Of a stretch of 61,885 nt of DNA, positions 15,879-26,162 are shown piece by piece; positions within the stretch are counted from its first letter, which is position 1; each line of letters starts with the position of its first letter. This DNA comes from Candidatus Thiosymbion sp. (GTDB lineage: Bacteria; Pseudomonadota; Gammaproteobacteria; Chromatiales; Chromatiaceae): assembly GCA_018435665.1 (NCBI GenBank), contig JAHDND010000038.1:1-61885 (forward strand), in the 5' to 3' direction. Position numbers and translations under genes: made by a program. The notes under the pieces are model-generated. The model worked only from the letters and a program-made list of their open reading frames with translations, was not told where the DNA came from and did no database searches.

Positions 15879-18800
15879 TCAGTCGTAACCGGGGCCGTCG
15901 TCCGCATCCGTCTTGAGGCGGATCCCGCGGCGGGGGGCCTTTTTCTGAATCAGGGCCGCGGCCGGCATCACCGGCTTTTTCCGACCACCGGTGGCTGGGG
16001 ACTGATCGCCCTTCGCCACCTGGGGCGCCGCGACCGGGGGGATGGCTGGTTCCGTGCGAGTTTCTTCCGCCGGCGTGTCCCGGGTCGCTGGCGCCAGCGC
16101 GGGGGGGGCTGAGGCCCCGGCGGGGGCGCTGGCACTGTGGACCACCCCAGGACCTTCCATGGACATGCCCAAACCCGCCGGTTCCTGGCGCTCAGACGCC
16201 GCCGCGAGCGATGGCTCGCCCTCGGGGATTGCACTGGAAGCGGGTCCAGCCGGCGCGGGCGCGGGCGCGGGGGGCGCGGAAGGACTGGAATCGGGGCCGG
16301 AAACGGGGCTGGGGCCGGATTCCCCTCCGCCACCACCCGTCGGGGCCGGGGGAGGAGGCGCGGTGGGCGGGGCCGGCGGCGGCGAGGCGGGGGGTACCCG
16401 GGGATAGGTCTTTTTGGGCTTGAAGAGGCCTTTGACCAGATCGATGACCAGCAGCAGGATGCCCCGCACCAGGTAGAAGGCCATGGAGACGACCTCGACC
16501 AGGCCCATCCAGAGCCGCAGGGCCAGGCCAGGCTTACCTACAGCCTTGGCCGGACTGGCGGTGGAAGCGGCTGCGGCGCCATGGCCATGGCCGTTGCCGT
16601 TACCGTTGGCGCAGGGCACATGGACGCCCGGTGCGGCCGTCGCCGCCGCCACCTCGCAGAGGTCCTTGCTCGCCGCGACGCAGCCCAGGGGGATGACGAT
16701 CAGGGTCAGCACGGTGGACACCAGGACACCGGAGGCCAGGGAGATGGCCATGCCCTGGAAGATGGGATCGGTGAAGATGACACTGGACCCTGCCACCAGG
16801 GCCAGGGCCGTGATCAGGATCGGCCGGGTACGGGTCTTGCATGCGCGAATCACCGACTCGGCCACCGGCACGCCCTTCTGCACCTCATGGATGGAGAAGT
16901 CCACCAGCAGGATGGAGTTACGCACGATGATACCGGCCAGGGCGATCCAGCCAATCATGGAGGTGGCGGTGAACTCCCCGCCCATGTTTAGGCTGAACAT
17001 GATGAAGTGCGCAGGGATGATGCCGAGAAGGGTCAGCGGAATGGGCGCCATGATCACCAGGGGGATGCGGAAGTTACCGAATTCCCAAACCACCAGGATA
17101 TAGATCAGCACCAGGGCCACGGCAAAGGCCGCCCCCATGTCGCGGAAGGTCTCGTAGGTGACGGTCCATTCCCCGGTCCACTCCCAGGACGAGACACGGT
17201 CGCTGGGCGGGGCATCGGTCCAGTAACCCTGGGGCACCACCCCATCCGGGGCCTGATATCCGGTCTCATCCAGCACGTCCTGGATCTGGAACATGCCATA
17301 AATGGGGGCCGCCAGCCGGCCACCGACATCCGCCGTCACATACTCGATGGCGCGCAGGTCCTTGCGATAGATGATGTCCTCCTCCGGCACCCGTTGGAAT
17401 CGTCCCAACTCCCGTAGCGGCAGGGTCATGCCCGCGGCCGACTGGACGGGCAGGTCGCCGAGGCGCTCGATGTCCGAGCGGGCCGACAGCGGCACCTGCA
17501 TCACGATCTTCATGGGCTCGTGGCCAGCCTGCTCCTTGACGTCGCCCATCGGCGCCCCACCCAGGGCCATGGCCAGGTTGCGATTGATGACATCGACGGA
17601 GATGCCAGCGCGCACCGCCTTTTCGGTATCGACATCGAAACGCCAATAGTCGTAGGACTCCCGCAGCAGGTTATCCACATCCACCAGGCTCTGGGCCTTG
17701 GAGAAGACATCGGTCATGTCACGGGCAAACTGCCGCCGCACCTCCGGGGAGGGTCCATGGATCTCCGCCACCACGGACTGGAGCACGGGCGGTCCGGGGG
17801 GCATCTCGACCACGGCGATCTTGGCGCCCGTTCCCGCGACCAGTTTGGCCAGGACCTCGCGGGCCTCCACGGCCATTTGATGACTGCTGCGTTTGCGCTG
17901 CTTTTTGTGCAGCAACTGGATCTGCAACTCACCTTGCCAGGGATCGGAGCGCAGGTAGTAATGGCGCACCATGCCATTGAAGTCAAAGGGCCGCGCCGTG
18001 CCGGCGTAGAGCTGAATGGCGGTGATCTCCGGCTGGGTGGCGCGCAGCTTCTCGGCCATGCGATGGGCCAGATTGGCGGTGACCGGCAGGGCCGTGCCCT
18101 CCGGCATGTCGATCACCACCGAATACTCGGGCTTGTTGTCCAGGGGCAGCATCTTGACCGCCACCCATTTGAAGTAGAAGAAGCTCAGGGTGAAGGCGAA
18201 GGTACCCCAGAGCACCAGTTTGAACAGGGTGCGCTTGCTCTTGCTCTCGATCAGGGGCACCAGCAGCTTACGGAAGAGCTTTTCCAGCTTTTCCGCCTCC
18301 TTGTGCTCGCGCTTCTCCGCCGCCTCCAGATAGTGCATGGAGGGCCGCAGCCATTTAGAGATGGCCAGGTAGGGGGTGAAGACGAAGGCGGCGAAGAGGG
18401 AGATGAACATGGCCGCCGAGCCCAGGGCCGGGATGGGCTGCATGTAAGGCCCCATCATGCCGGAGACGAAACCCATGGGCAGCAAGGCGGCGATGACGGT
18501 GAAGGTGGCGAGGATGGTGGGGTTGCCGACCTCGGCCACGGCCTCCACGGCGATATCGTCGCCGGTATGACCCTCCTCCAGCCAGCGACGGTAGATGTTT
18601 TCCACCACCACGATGGCGTCATCCACCAGAATGCCAATGGAGAAGATCAGGGCGAAGAGGCTCACCCGGTCGATGGTGTAGCCCCAGATCCAGGCGACGA
18701 AGATGGTCATGAGCAGGACGACGGGAATGACCAGCATGACCACGATGGCGGGCCGCAGGGCACGGAAGGCGGCCCAGACCAGCAGGAAGACCCAGCCGGT

Positions 18801-19949
18801 GGCGATGAAGAGCTTGAAGATCAGCTCGCTGACCTTGTCGTCCGCCGACTCGCCGTAGTTACGGGTGACGCTGACCTCGATGTTGTGGGGGATGCGCGAA
18901 CCCCTGAGTTCCTCGACCTTGGCGATGATGGCGTTGGCGACACTGACCCCGTTGGTCAGTTCCTTCTTGGCCACGGCGATGGTCACGCCGGGCACCCCGT
19001 CGGCCTTGAGACCCTCGGTGGCCGCGGAACCGGTGTAGTAGGCCACCAGTTGGGTGGCATCCTCCGGACCCTGGGAGACAAGCGCCACGTCGCGGACATA
19101 GATCGGTTGCCCGTGGTGGGTGCCCACGACCAGGCGGCTGATGTCGTCCATGCCTTTGAGGAAGGCGCCGGTGGAGACGGAGAAGTGGGTACCACTGGCC
19201 TCGACACCGCCCGCGTAGGTCTCGGCGTTCGCGGTCTGGATGGTCTGGGCGACCTGGTCGAGACTGATCTCGTAGCCGGCCAGGCGTTCCGGCTGGACAT
19301 CCACCGTCACCTGTTCACGGCGACCACCGACGATGAAGGCATTGGCGGTGTCCTTGACCTCCTTCAGGGCTTGGAGCACGTCCTGGGCCAGGAGGCGCAA
19401 CTGGCCATCGTCGACGTCTGGCAGCCCGTCGCCATCGGAATCCTTGGACCAGAGGGTCAGGGTGACGATGGGCACGTCATCGATACCCTTGCTCTTGACC
19501 AGGGGAGGCATGACCCCGGGGGGGATCTTGTCCATGTTCGAGGCGATCTTGTCGTTGACCTTGACCAGGGAGGGCCCCATCTCCTGGCCCACGTCGAACT
19601 GGACGGTGACCATGCCACCGTTGCGCTGGGAGGCGGAATAGACATGCTTGACGCCCGGGATCTCGCTCATGATCCGTTCGAGAGGCTGCATGGCCAGATT
19701 GGATACCTGCTGGGCCGAAGCGCCGGGGTACTGCACCATGATGTCGATCATGGGCACCGAGATCTGGGGGTCTTCCTGCCGCGGGGTCATGACCAGGCCC
19801 AGCAGGCCCATCATGAGCATGGCGACATAAAAGAGGGGGGACAGGGGGGAGCGGAGGAAAAAGCGTGCCGTGCGCCCGGCAATGCCGAGACTCTCGTCCG
19901 TCAACCTGGGAGCGCCCTCGGAGTGGGTCAGGGACTCGTCGTGATTCAT
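15879..19949 (-). CDS. RND-family efflux permease with a long Pro/Ala-rich C-terminal tail
   Basis: This 1356-residue inner-membrane pump of the HAE/AcrB type exchanges protons for substrate. The intramembrane acid pair is in GILVDDAIVVVENIYRRW (about residue 440). The porter domains and a second set of helices (SMIGWIALAGIIVRNSILL, VLVSTVLTLIVIPLGC) follow. Two features are unusual. In the first porter loop, near residue 170, KDSDGDGLPDVDDGQL matches a DxDxDGxxD calcium-binding loop. After about residue 1070 a helix or hairpin leads into roughly 250 residues rich in Pro, Ala, Ser and Gly, which typical RND pumps (about 1030-1050 residues) lack. The adaptor gene lies upstream. No outer-membrane channel gene is present. 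The substrate is unknown. Confidence 0.88.
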   Translation of the reverse strand: MNHDESLTHSEGAPRLTDESLGIAGRTARFFLRSPLSPLFYVAMLMMGLLGLVMTPRQEDPQISVPMIDIMVQYPGASAQQVSNLAMQPLERIMSEIPGVKHVYSASQRNGGMVTVQFDVGQEMGPSLVKVNDKIASNMDKIPPGVMPPLVKSKGIDDVPIVTLTLWSKDSDGDGLPDVDDGQLRLLAQDVLQALKEVKDTANAFIVGGRREQVTVDVQPERLAGYEISLDQVAQTIQTANAETYAGGVEASGTHFSVSTGAFLKGMDDISRLVVGTHHGQPIYVRDVALVSQGPEDATQLVAYYTGSAATEGLKADGVPGVTIAVAKKELTNGVSVANAIIAKVEELRGSRIPHNIEVSVTRNYGESADDKVSELIFKLFIATGWVFLLVWAAFRALRPAIVVMLVIPVVLLMTIFVAWIWGYTIDRVSLFALIFSIGILVDDAIVVVENIYRRWLEEGHTGDDIAVEAVAEVGNPTILATFTVIAALLPMGFVSGMMGPYMQPIPALGSAAMFISLFAAFVFTPYLAISKWLRPSMHYLEAAEKREHKEAEKLEKLFRKLLVPLIESKSKRTLFKLVLWGTFAFTLSFFYFKWVAVKMLPLDNKPEYSVVIDMPEGTALPVTANLAHRMAEKLRATQPEITAIQLYAGTARPFDFNGMVRHYYLRSDPWQGELQIQLLHKKQRKRSSHQMAVEAREVLAKLVAGTGAKIAVVEMPPGPPVLQSVVAEIHGPSPEVRRQFARDMTDVFSKAQSLVDVDNLLRESYDYWRFDVDTEKAVRAGISVDVINRNLAMALGGAPMGDVKEQAGHEPMKIVMQVPLSARSDIERLGDLPVQSAAGMTLPLRELGRFQRVPEEDIIYRKDLRAIEYVTADVGGRLAAPIYGMFQIQDVLDETGYQAPDGVVPQGYWTDAPPSDRVSSWEWTGEWTVTYETFRDMGAAFAVALVLIYILVVWEFGNFRIPLVIMAPIPLTLLGIIPAHFIMFSLNMGGEFTATSMIGWIALAGIIVRNSILLVDFSIHEVQKGVPVAESVIRACKTRTRPILITALALVAGSSVIFTDPIFQGMAISLASGVLVSTVLTLIVIPLGCVAASKDLCEVAAATAAPGVHVPCANGNGNGHGHGAAAASTASPAKAVGKPGLALRLWMGLVEVVSMAFYLVRGILLLVIDLVKGLFKPKKTYPRVPPASPPPAPPTAPPPPAPTGGGGGESGPSPVSGPDSSPSAPPAPAPAPAGPASSAIPEGEPSLAAASERQEPAGLGMSMEGPGVVHSASAPAGASAPPALAPATRDTPAEETRTEPAIPPVAAPQVAKGDQSPATGGRKKPVMPAAALIQKKAPRRGIRLKTDADDGPGYD

Positions 19950-20076
19950 GGCTTAGCTACACCATTGAGAGCTGGCGGTGAGGCAGTCGGGCCGGCTGGG
20001 CCAGGATGCCCCCGGAGGAAAGGCGCGCGCCGGCGGATACCGGCGTTTGCTGCTGATGGGCCTGGATGAGCGCGAC

Positions 20077-21273
20077 CTAGCGGCCGGGGCCGGGAGCGGC
20101 GCCACTCGACCAGCCGGCGGCCACGCCGGGGGGCGGATCGCCTAGGATCCGCTCGCCGGGACGCAGGCCGCTGAGGACATTCACCATGCCGTCGGGCTGG
20201 CGCTCCCCGAGGCGCACCAGACGCAGGTTGGGCCGGCCCTGATCGTCCAGGACATAGACCCCGGGCAGGCTGCCGTTGTAGCGGATCGCCGAGGCCGGGA
20301 TCACCGGGTTACCGCGCTCGCTGGCGGTGAAGTCCGGCACCATGACCCGGACGTACATGCCAGGCTCGGCCACGCCCTGGGGCAGGTCCAGCTTGACCTT
20401 GACGGTGTGACGCTGGGCATCCGCCATGGGGAAGATCTGGGCGACCCGAACCGGCACCCGCTCGTGGGTGACATCCAGTTCGGCGTTGATCATCACGCCC
20501 TCGCGCAGGCCAGGGCGCAACCGGGAGGGAATATCGATGTCGACCTGAAGATATTCCACGTCGGCCAAGGTTAGCAGGGGCTGCCCCGGCTGCATGGTGT
20601 CGCCGACCTCGATGTTCTTCCTGACGATCACCCCATCGAAGGGGGCGATGCTACGGGCATCGCGCAGCTTCGAATCCAGGGCCTGGAGCTCCGCCTGCAA
20701 GGCCATGAAGGCACTGCGGGCCTGCTCGATCTGGGTGCCGGAGGCATAGAGATCCGCCGAGATTTCGGCCCCCTCGGACCTTTCCCCCATGAAACTCTCC
20801 ATCGGCCGGGTGAACATCTGGTCGAAGAGATTGGGAACGGCCATGCCCCCCGGTGGGGTCTTGGAGCGCGGGGAGTAGATCTCGCGACTGTACTGCATCC
20901 CGGCATTGCGGAGCTGGGCGTCGGCGGAGGCCAGTTGCGCCAGCAAGGCGCGGCGCTTGGCCAGCAGCTCGGCATCGTCCAAGGCCACTAGGAGGTCACC
21001 CTTTTTGAACTTGTCGCCCTCGATGCCCGCCAGGTAGGTCACGCGGCCGGGCAACTGCGCGGCGAGGGTAACCTCCTTATAAGGGATGACGGTACCGCCG
21101 ATCGACAGGGTGGGGGCCCCCTCCGCCTGCCGGACGACAAACTCCCCCGGACCCTGGGGGGGCTGGACACCGGGGTAGGGAACGGGCTGAGCAACCGCCA
21201 CCAGGGAGGCCGTGGCCATCCAGGTCACCGTCAGTAGCCCCCTCATCAATGGGTTAACCTTAAGCTTAGCCAT
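20077..21273 (-). CDS. RND periplasmic adaptor (membrane fusion protein)
   Basis: This 398-residue HlyD/AcrA-type adaptor has a signal-like N-terminus (LLTVTWMATASLVAVAQP). A first lipoyl half (VTLAAQLPGRVTYLAGIEGD, KGDLLVALDDAELLAKR) is followed by a helical hairpin (about residues 110-215), the second lipoyl half (SIAPFDGVIVRKNIEVGDTM) and the beta-barrel. Only a short membrane-proximal part follows, ending in a Gly/Pro tail. It links the pump to an outer-membrane channel. It precedes the pump gene by 127 bp on the same strand and is the first gene of the four-gene operon. Confidence 0.88.
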   Translation of the reverse strand: MAKLKVNPLMRGLLTVTWMATASLVAVAQPVPYPGVQPPQGPGEFVVRQAEGAPTLSIGGTVIPYKEVTLAAQLPGRVTYLAGIEGDKFKKGDLLVALDDAELLAKRRALLAQLASADAQLRNAGMQYSREIYSPRSKTPPGGMAVPNLFDQMFTRPMESFMGERSEGAEISADLYASGTQIEQARSAFMALQAELQALDSKLRDARSIAPFDGVIVRKNIEVGDTMQPGQPLLTLADVEYLQVDIDIPSRLRPGLREGVMINAELDVTHERVPVRVAQIFPMADAQRHTVKVKLDLPQGVAEPGMYVRVMVPDFTASERGNPVIPASAIRYNGSLPGVYVLDDQGRPNLRLVRLGERQPDGMVNVLSGLRPGERILGDPPPGVAAGWSSGAAPGPGR

Positions 21274-21612
21274 GCGATATTCAACCTATTTGGATCGGGT
21301 ACAGCAAGCGATGGACGTACCATCGGCAAACGCCATGAACCTCGTCGGCGGGACTCACCGGAAATCCCTGGGCAGGGGTCTGAACCGAGGGCCCTGGGCG
21401 GAGGCTGGTGTCGTTATTATGGTTCGTGGAGCTATCCACCATTATGCCAAATTTCTCCGCAAGCTTCAACACCCCCCTGTCTATTATTACAGTTAAATCA
21501 GAAGCCTAATGCTGTATTCCCGGAAAGTTGGACCAGCGGCCCTTTTTGGTTGGCGTCCTTCGCTCCCGAGGTTTAACATCCGCTGAGTTAACAACCCAGA
21601 GGAAATTCAGCT
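21274..21612. other. Divergent intergenic region, no gene seen
   Basis: This 339-bp gap separates the divergent RND operon and dynamin-like gene. Both strands hold only short open frames without family resemblance. The right half is AT-richer (about 21415-21510) and probably holds promoters. AGAGGAAATTCAGCT just before 21613 supplies the ribosome-binding site of the GTPase gene. Confidence 0.6.
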
Positions 21613-23145
21613 ATGTCCCCCGTGCTGGATGCCGTCGATCAGCGGCTCAAGAGTCTCGAGGCCCACCTCGCCCAGGAAAACCCGGTCCTCCTCAGCACCG
21701 TGCAGAGCTTCCGGGCCCTGGACAAGGTCGCGCATGCCATGGGCCTCCTCGCGCCGGACCAATCCTACGCCCATCAAATCCCCTGGTGGCCCCTGATCTC
21801 GATATTGGGCACCTTTTCCGCCGGCAAGTCGACCTTCATCAACCATTTTCTGGGCTACAAGATCCAGCGCAGCGGCAATCAGGCGGTCGACGATCGGTTC
21901 ACCGTCATCTGCTACGCCCGCGAGGCCACCCCCCACGCCCTGCCTGGCATCGCCCTCGACTCGGACCCGCGCTTCCCGCTCTATAACATCTCACGGGACA
22001 TCGAACAGGTAGCGACGGGCGAAGGGCGCCGCATCGACACCTATCTGCAGCTCAAGACCTGTCCCAGCGAGGCCCTGCGCGGCAAAATCCTCATCGATTC
22101 CCCGGGCTTCGATGCCGACGCCCAGCGCACCGCCACCCTGCGGATCACCAATCACATCATCGATCTCTCCGATCTGGTGCTGGTGTTCTTCGACGCACGC
22201 CACCCCGAGCCGGGGGCCATGCGCGATACCCTCAAGCACCTGGTGGGTGAGACCATCGGCCGTCCGGACGCCGGAAAGTTTCTTTACATCCTCAACCAAC
22301 TGGACACGACGGCCCGCGAAGATAACCCGGAGGACGTCGTGGCCGCCTGGCAGCGCGCCCTGGGCGAGGAGGGCCTGACCGCCGGCCGGTTCTTTACCAT
22401 TTACAACCCCGACGCCGCCGTGCCCATCGAGGACGAAGGCAAGCGCAAGCGCTTCGAGGCCAAGCGTGATGCCGACCTGGCCGAGATCCACGGCCGGATG
22501 CGAGAGGTCGAGATCGAGCGCGCCTACCGCATCGTGGCCGCCCTGGACAAGACCGCCAAGGACATCGCCGAGAAAGGGGTGCCCTTCCTGACCCAGGCCC
22601 TGCAACGGTGGCGCCAGCGTACCCTGTGGGGCGACGGGATCGCCCTGGGCCTGCTGATCATCCTCTCCCTGGCCGGCACCATCCAGATCGGCTACTGGAG
22701 CGATCCCAGCGCCCAACCCGGCTGGGTCTCCACCCTCATCAGTCTGTCCCTGGACCTGGTCTTCCTAGCGGTGCTGCTCGCCATCGCCGCCGGGGTCCAC
22801 TTTGGTATCCGCCGGTTGGCCGCCCTGAGCCTGATCAAATCCCTCCGTCCCCAGGCCGAGGCCTTGGGCATTCGCGGTGACCTTATGGCCGCGTTTGAAC
22901 GCAGCACCAAGCCCTGGCGCACCCTGCTGACCACCAGCCCCGCCGGCTGGACGGGTGCCGCCAAGCGCCGCCTGGCCCAGATCCGGGAGGAGGCCAACCT
23001 TTATGTCCAGACCCTGAACGACCGCTTCACCAATCCTTCCGGCCAAGCAATGGTTCATACCCCCTCGCTAGAACCCTCCCCCGCCGGGGAGGAAGGTGAA
23101 GGAGAATCGGCCCCTGTCACCACCGCGGCCCCTCCAGGTGCCTGA
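21613..23145 (+). CDS. Dynamin-like GTPase with membrane anchor
   Basis: This 510-residue protein has a large N-terminal GTPase domain: P-loop GTFSAGKSTFINHFLG near residue 60, switch/G3 DSPGFDADAQR near residue 160 and G4 NQLDTT near residue 235. Two hydrophobic segments follow at about residues 340-360 and 375-400 (ALGLLIILSLAGTIQIGYW, LVFLAVLLAIAAGVHFGI), which would anchor it in the inner membrane as a hairpin. The C-terminus is a helical region and an acidic, proline-containing tail. Bacterial dynamin-like proteins act in membrane remodelling or surveillance. A ribosome-binding site AGAGGAAA lies before the ATG. It is followed by nadA, with no functional link evident. Confidence 0.8.
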   Translation: MSPVLDAVDQRLKSLEAHLAQENPVLLSTVQSFRALDKVAHAMGLLAPDQSYAHQIPWWPLISILGTFSAGKSTFINHFLGYKIQRSGNQAVDDRFTVICYAREATPHALPGIALDSDPRFPLYNISRDIEQVATGEGRRIDTYLQLKTCPSEALRGKILIDSPGFDADAQRTATLRITNHIIDLSDLVLVFFDARHPEPGAMRDTLKHLVGETIGRPDAGKFLYILNQLDTTAREDNPEDVVAAWQRALGEEGLTAGRFFTIYNPDAAVPIEDEGKRKRFEAKRDADLAEIHGRMREVEIERAYRIVAALDKTAKDIAEKGVPFLTQALQRWRQRTLWGDGIALGLLIILSLAGTIQIGYWSDPSAQPGWVSTLISLSLDLVFLAVLLAIAAGVHFGIRRLAALSLIKSLRPQAEALGIRGDLMAAFERSTKPWRTLLTTSPAGWTGAAKRRLAQIREEANLYVQTLNDRFTNPSGQAMVHTPSLEPSPAGEEGEGESAPVTTAAPPGA

Positions 23146-23298
23146 GGGGCCTGAACGGCCATGCGGCGAACCGACCGGGGCCTTGACCGGTCGGTTTGCC
23201 GCCCCGCCCCCGCCGCCGGGGTGCGAACCGCACCACCCACGGCCAGCGTACCGACCGCTGGCGACTGAGTTCTAGCCCCGGGTATCCAGAGTTCACCC

Positions 23299-24357
23299 AT
23301 GTCCAGCCCCCTCGCCATTGCCATCCCGTCGATTCAGGTCCCCAAGCACCCGGTCTGGCCCCACCTCGGCCCGGAGGAGCACGGGGCCCTGAAGGCGCGG
23401 ATCAAGGCCCTGCTGGCGGAGCGGGATGCGGTCCTGGTCGCGCACTACTACACGGACGGCGACCTCCAGGAGCTGGCGGAGGAGACGGGGGGCTATGTCG
23501 CCGATTCCCTGGAGATGGCTCGTTTCGGCAGCGAGAGTCCGGCCAGCACCCTGGTGGTCTGCGGGGTCCGCTTCATGGGCGAGACCGCCAAGATCCTCAA
23601 CCCGGAAAAACGCGTCCTCATGCCGGACCTGGCCGCCACCTGCTCCCTGGATGAGAGTTGTCCCGCGGACCTGTTCGGGGCCTTCTGCGACCAGCACCCG
23701 GACCATGTGGTGGTGGTCTATGCCAATACCTCGGCGGCGGTCAAGGCCCGCGCGGACTGGGTGGTGACCTCGAGCATCGCCTTGCCCGTCGTCGAACACC
23801 TCCACGCCCAGGGGCGTCCCATCCTCTGGGCGCCGGACAAACACCTGGGCCACTATGTGGAACGGGTGACGGGGGCGGAGATGCTGCTCTGGCCCGGAGC
23901 CTGCGTCGTCCATGAGGAATTCAAGGGCTTCGCTCTCGACCGGGTCCGACGCCTGCACCCCCAGGCCGCCGTTCTGGTCCATCCCGAGTCCCCTGACGAG
24001 GTGGTCGATCAGGCCGATGTGGTGGGCTCCACCACTCAACTCATCAAGGCCGTGATGGACATGCCCAATCCGGAGTTCATCGTCGCCACCGACGAGGGCA
24101 TCTTCTGGAAAATGCACCAGTTGGCCCCGGGCAAAAAGCTCATCGCCGCCCCCACCGCCGGTACCGGCGCCACCTGCGAGAGTTGCGCCCATTGTCCTTG
24201 GATGGCCATGAACGCCTTGCAGAACCTGGAACAGGCCTTGATCCACGGCGCCCCGGAGATCCAGATCGACCCCGCGATCCGGGAGCGGGCTCGTCTGCCC
24301 ATCCAGCGCATGCTCGACTTCGCCCGTCAGCGCGGCATCGGCGGCCGCAAGACCTGA
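23299..24357 (+). CDS. nadA: Quinolinate synthase
   Basis: This 352-residue NadA condenses iminoaspartate with dihydroxyacetone phosphate to quinolinate in NAD synthesis, using a [4Fe-4S] cluster. Motifs include [49 protein letters not shown] and, near the end, [20 protein letters not shown], which supply the cluster cysteines. The length fits the family. The partner nadC is elsewhere in the window (32253-33170). No nadB is adjacent. Confidence 0.96.
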   Translation: MSSPLAIAIPSIQVPKHPVWPHLGPEEHGALKARIKALLAERDAVLVAHYYTDGDLQELAEETGGYVADSLEMARFGSESPASTLVVCGVRFMGETAKILNPEKRVLMPDLAATCSLDESCPADLFGAFCDQHPDHVVVVYANTSAAVKARADWVVTSSIALPVVEHLHAQGRPILWAPDKHLGHYVERVTGAEMLLWPGACVVHEEFKGFALDRVRRLHPQAAVLVHPESPDEVVDQADVVGSTTQLIKAVMDMPNPEFIVATDEGIFWKMHQLAPGKKLIAAPTAGTGATCESCAHCPWMAMNALQNLEQALIHGAPEIQIDPAIRERARLPIQRMLDFARQRGIGGRKT

Positions 24358-24565
24358 GGCTCGATCCACAGTGCGCGCGGGCACCCCCCCTGCCGCGTAA
24401 CAAAACCCGAATTGCCCGGCGGCGGATCTCACTGAGTTGGCAAAGCACCCACCGATCACTTAACATCACATCAAATTATAAGAATTTGACTGGCAGCCAA
24501 CCCCCAGGGTTCTGGACACCGCATTGGCCCGCCAGCCGAGTCACTTCCACCCAGAGAGGACTTCC

Positions 24566-25174
24566 ATGGCCAAGACTGAGGGTACCTCCCGCAAGAAAAT
24601 TGTCGTTGTCTCCCTCATCATCTTCGCGGCGGGCGTGGTTTTCGCCGGACTCTTCAACGTTGGGCTGGCCTACACCAACACCACCGAGTTCTGCACCTCC
24701 TGCCACTCCATGAAGACCAACCTGGAGGAGTTACAGCAGAGCACCCATTGGCAGAATCCCTCCGGCGTTCATGCTGGCTGTGCCAATTGCCATGTTCCCG
24801 AGCCCTTCGTGCCGAAGATGATCGCCAAGATCATTGCCGCCAAGGACGTCTATCACGAGATCATCGGCACCATCGACACCCCCGAGAAATACGAGGCCCA
24901 TCGCTGGGACATGGCCAGCCGGGTCTGGGCCAAGATGAAGGCAACGGACTCCCGGGAATGCCGCTCCTGTCACGAATACGCCCACATGGCCCTGGATGCC
25001 CAGGACCGTTCAGCCCGCAATCGCCACAGCAATGCCCCCGATAAGGGTGACACCTGTATCGACTGCCACAAGGGTATCGTCCACACCCTGCCCGATGAGC
25101 CCGAAGAGCCAGACGTGGGCACGGCCCAGACGCAGGCCGACACGGCCGCTGACGCTAAATCCAAGACCGAATGA
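24566..25174 (+). CDS. Tetraheme NapC/NirT-type membrane cytochrome c
   Basis: This 202-residue protein has an N-terminal membrane anchor (about residues 11-34, KIVVVSLIIFAAGVVFAGLF) and four heme c sites: C43TSCH, C72ANCH, C132RSCH and C164IDCH. That is the NapC/NirT/NrfH/CymA pattern for quinol-linked electron transfer in the periplasm. The ATG at 24566 has AGAGAGGA 5 bp upstream; a longer frame from 24524 lacks this support. The C-terminus is acidic. It lies just before the ankyrin gene and fccAB on the same strand, so it may exchange electrons between the quinone pool and the sulfide-oxidising flavocytochrome. That link is inferred from position. Confidence 0.9.
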   Translation: MAKTEGTSRKKIVVVSLIIFAAGVVFAGLFNVGLAYTNTTEFCTSCHSMKTNLEELQQSTHWQNPSGVHAGCANCHVPEPFVPKMIAKIIAAKDVYHEIIGTIDTPEKYEAHRWDMASRVWAKMKATDSRECRSCHEYAHMALDAQDRSARNRHSNAPDKGDTCIDCHKGIVHTLPDEPEEPDVGTAQTQADTAADAKSKTE

Positions 25175-25220
25175 TCGCCGGATCATCCCACTGGCCTGAT
25201 CGCCACGAGGCGCCGCCGAC

Positions 25221-26162
25221 ATGAGCACCCGACCACTGATCACCCTGCCCCTGCTTCTGGCGCTCACCGCCCCCTTGCCCTTGCAGGCAGCGGACTCCCT
25301 CGGCAAGGACATGCGTAACGCCGCCGCCGTGGGCAACACCGAAGAGGTGATGCGCCACCTGGACGCTGGCGTTCCCGTCGATGCCCCCAACGAGTTTGGC
25401 AAGACGGCCCTGATGATGGCCGTGGAGGGCGACAACCTGGAAACGGTCGCCCTGCTCCTGGCCCGGGGCGCTGATGTCAATGCCCGGGCCTCGGGCAATT
25501 GCACGGCCCTGACCTTTGCCGCCGAGAATGGTCACATCGGCATCACCGCCCTGCTCATCGAACGTGGCGCCAACCTCCACGATCGGACCCGCGGCGGTTG
25601 GGATGCCCTGATGATCGCCTCCCGCTACGGCATCACCGACATGGTGGAGCAGTTGCTGTTCAAGGGCGCCGATCCCAAGGCCTCCGACAAGGAACACCGC
25701 ACCGCCATGATGGATGCCGCCGCCCGCGGGCATGCGCAGGTCGCGAAGCTCCTCATCGAGGCCGGCGCCGAACTAGAGGCGCGGGACAAGGAAGGCGCCA
25801 CCGCCCTTATCCTGGCGGCGGGCGCGGGTCAGACGGATGCCGTCGCTACCCTGCTCGCGAAGGGCGCCAATGCCGATGCCCAGGACAAATCGGGTGGCAC
25901 CCCCCTTATTTGGGCCATCGGCGCGGGACGGACCGATGTCGTTGAACTGTTGCTCGCCGCCGGGGCCAATCCCAACCTGGCGGATACCGACGGGGTGACC
26001 CCCCTGATGGAGGCCGTCAACACCGGACACGGCGAGTTCATCACTCCCCTCCTGACCTATGGCGCCGATGTGTCGCTCAAAGACCGTAAGGGCCGCACCG
26101 CGGGTGATATTGCCAAGCAGAAAGGCGCTCAGGACGCCCTGGTCCTGCTGTCCAAACCTTGA
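25221..26162 (+). CDS. Exported ankyrin-repeat protein
   Basis: This 313-residue protein has a signal peptide ([20 protein letters not shown]). About eight ankyrin repeats cover the rest, for example [60 protein letters not shown] and [20 protein letters not shown]. It is likely a periplasmic protein-binding scaffold. It sits between the tetraheme cytochrome (47 bp upstream) and fccA (140 bp downstream), all on the plus strand. A chaperone or docking role for the cytochromes is a reasonable inference but not shown. Confidence 0.88.
   Translation: MSTRPLITLPLLLALTAPLPLQAADSLGKDMRNAAAVGNTEEVMRHLDAGVPVDAPNEFGKTALMMAVEGDNLETVALLLARGADVNARASGNCTALTFAAENGHIGITALLIERGANLHDRTRGGWDALMIASRYGITDMVEQLLFKGADPKASDKEHRTAMMDAAARGHAQVAKLLIEAGAELEARDKEGATALILAAGAGQTDAVATLLAKGANADAQDKSGGTPLIWAIGAGRTDVVELLLAAGANPNLADTDGVTPLMEAVNTGHGEFITPLLTYGADVSLKDRKGRTAGDIAKQKGAQDALVLLSKP

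Noticed and set aside
17520..20069. Very long plus-strand open frame (849 codons) opposite the RND pump gene
   Set aside because: It is low in complexity (rich in His, Gly, Asp, Gln), has no family features and mirrors a clear RND gene; in GC-rich DNA such antisense frames are common.
24358..24565. Small gene or RNA between nadA and the tetraheme cytochrome gene
   Set aside because: Only short frames without features; the AT-rich stretch near 24465-24490 looks like a promoter region rather than a gene.
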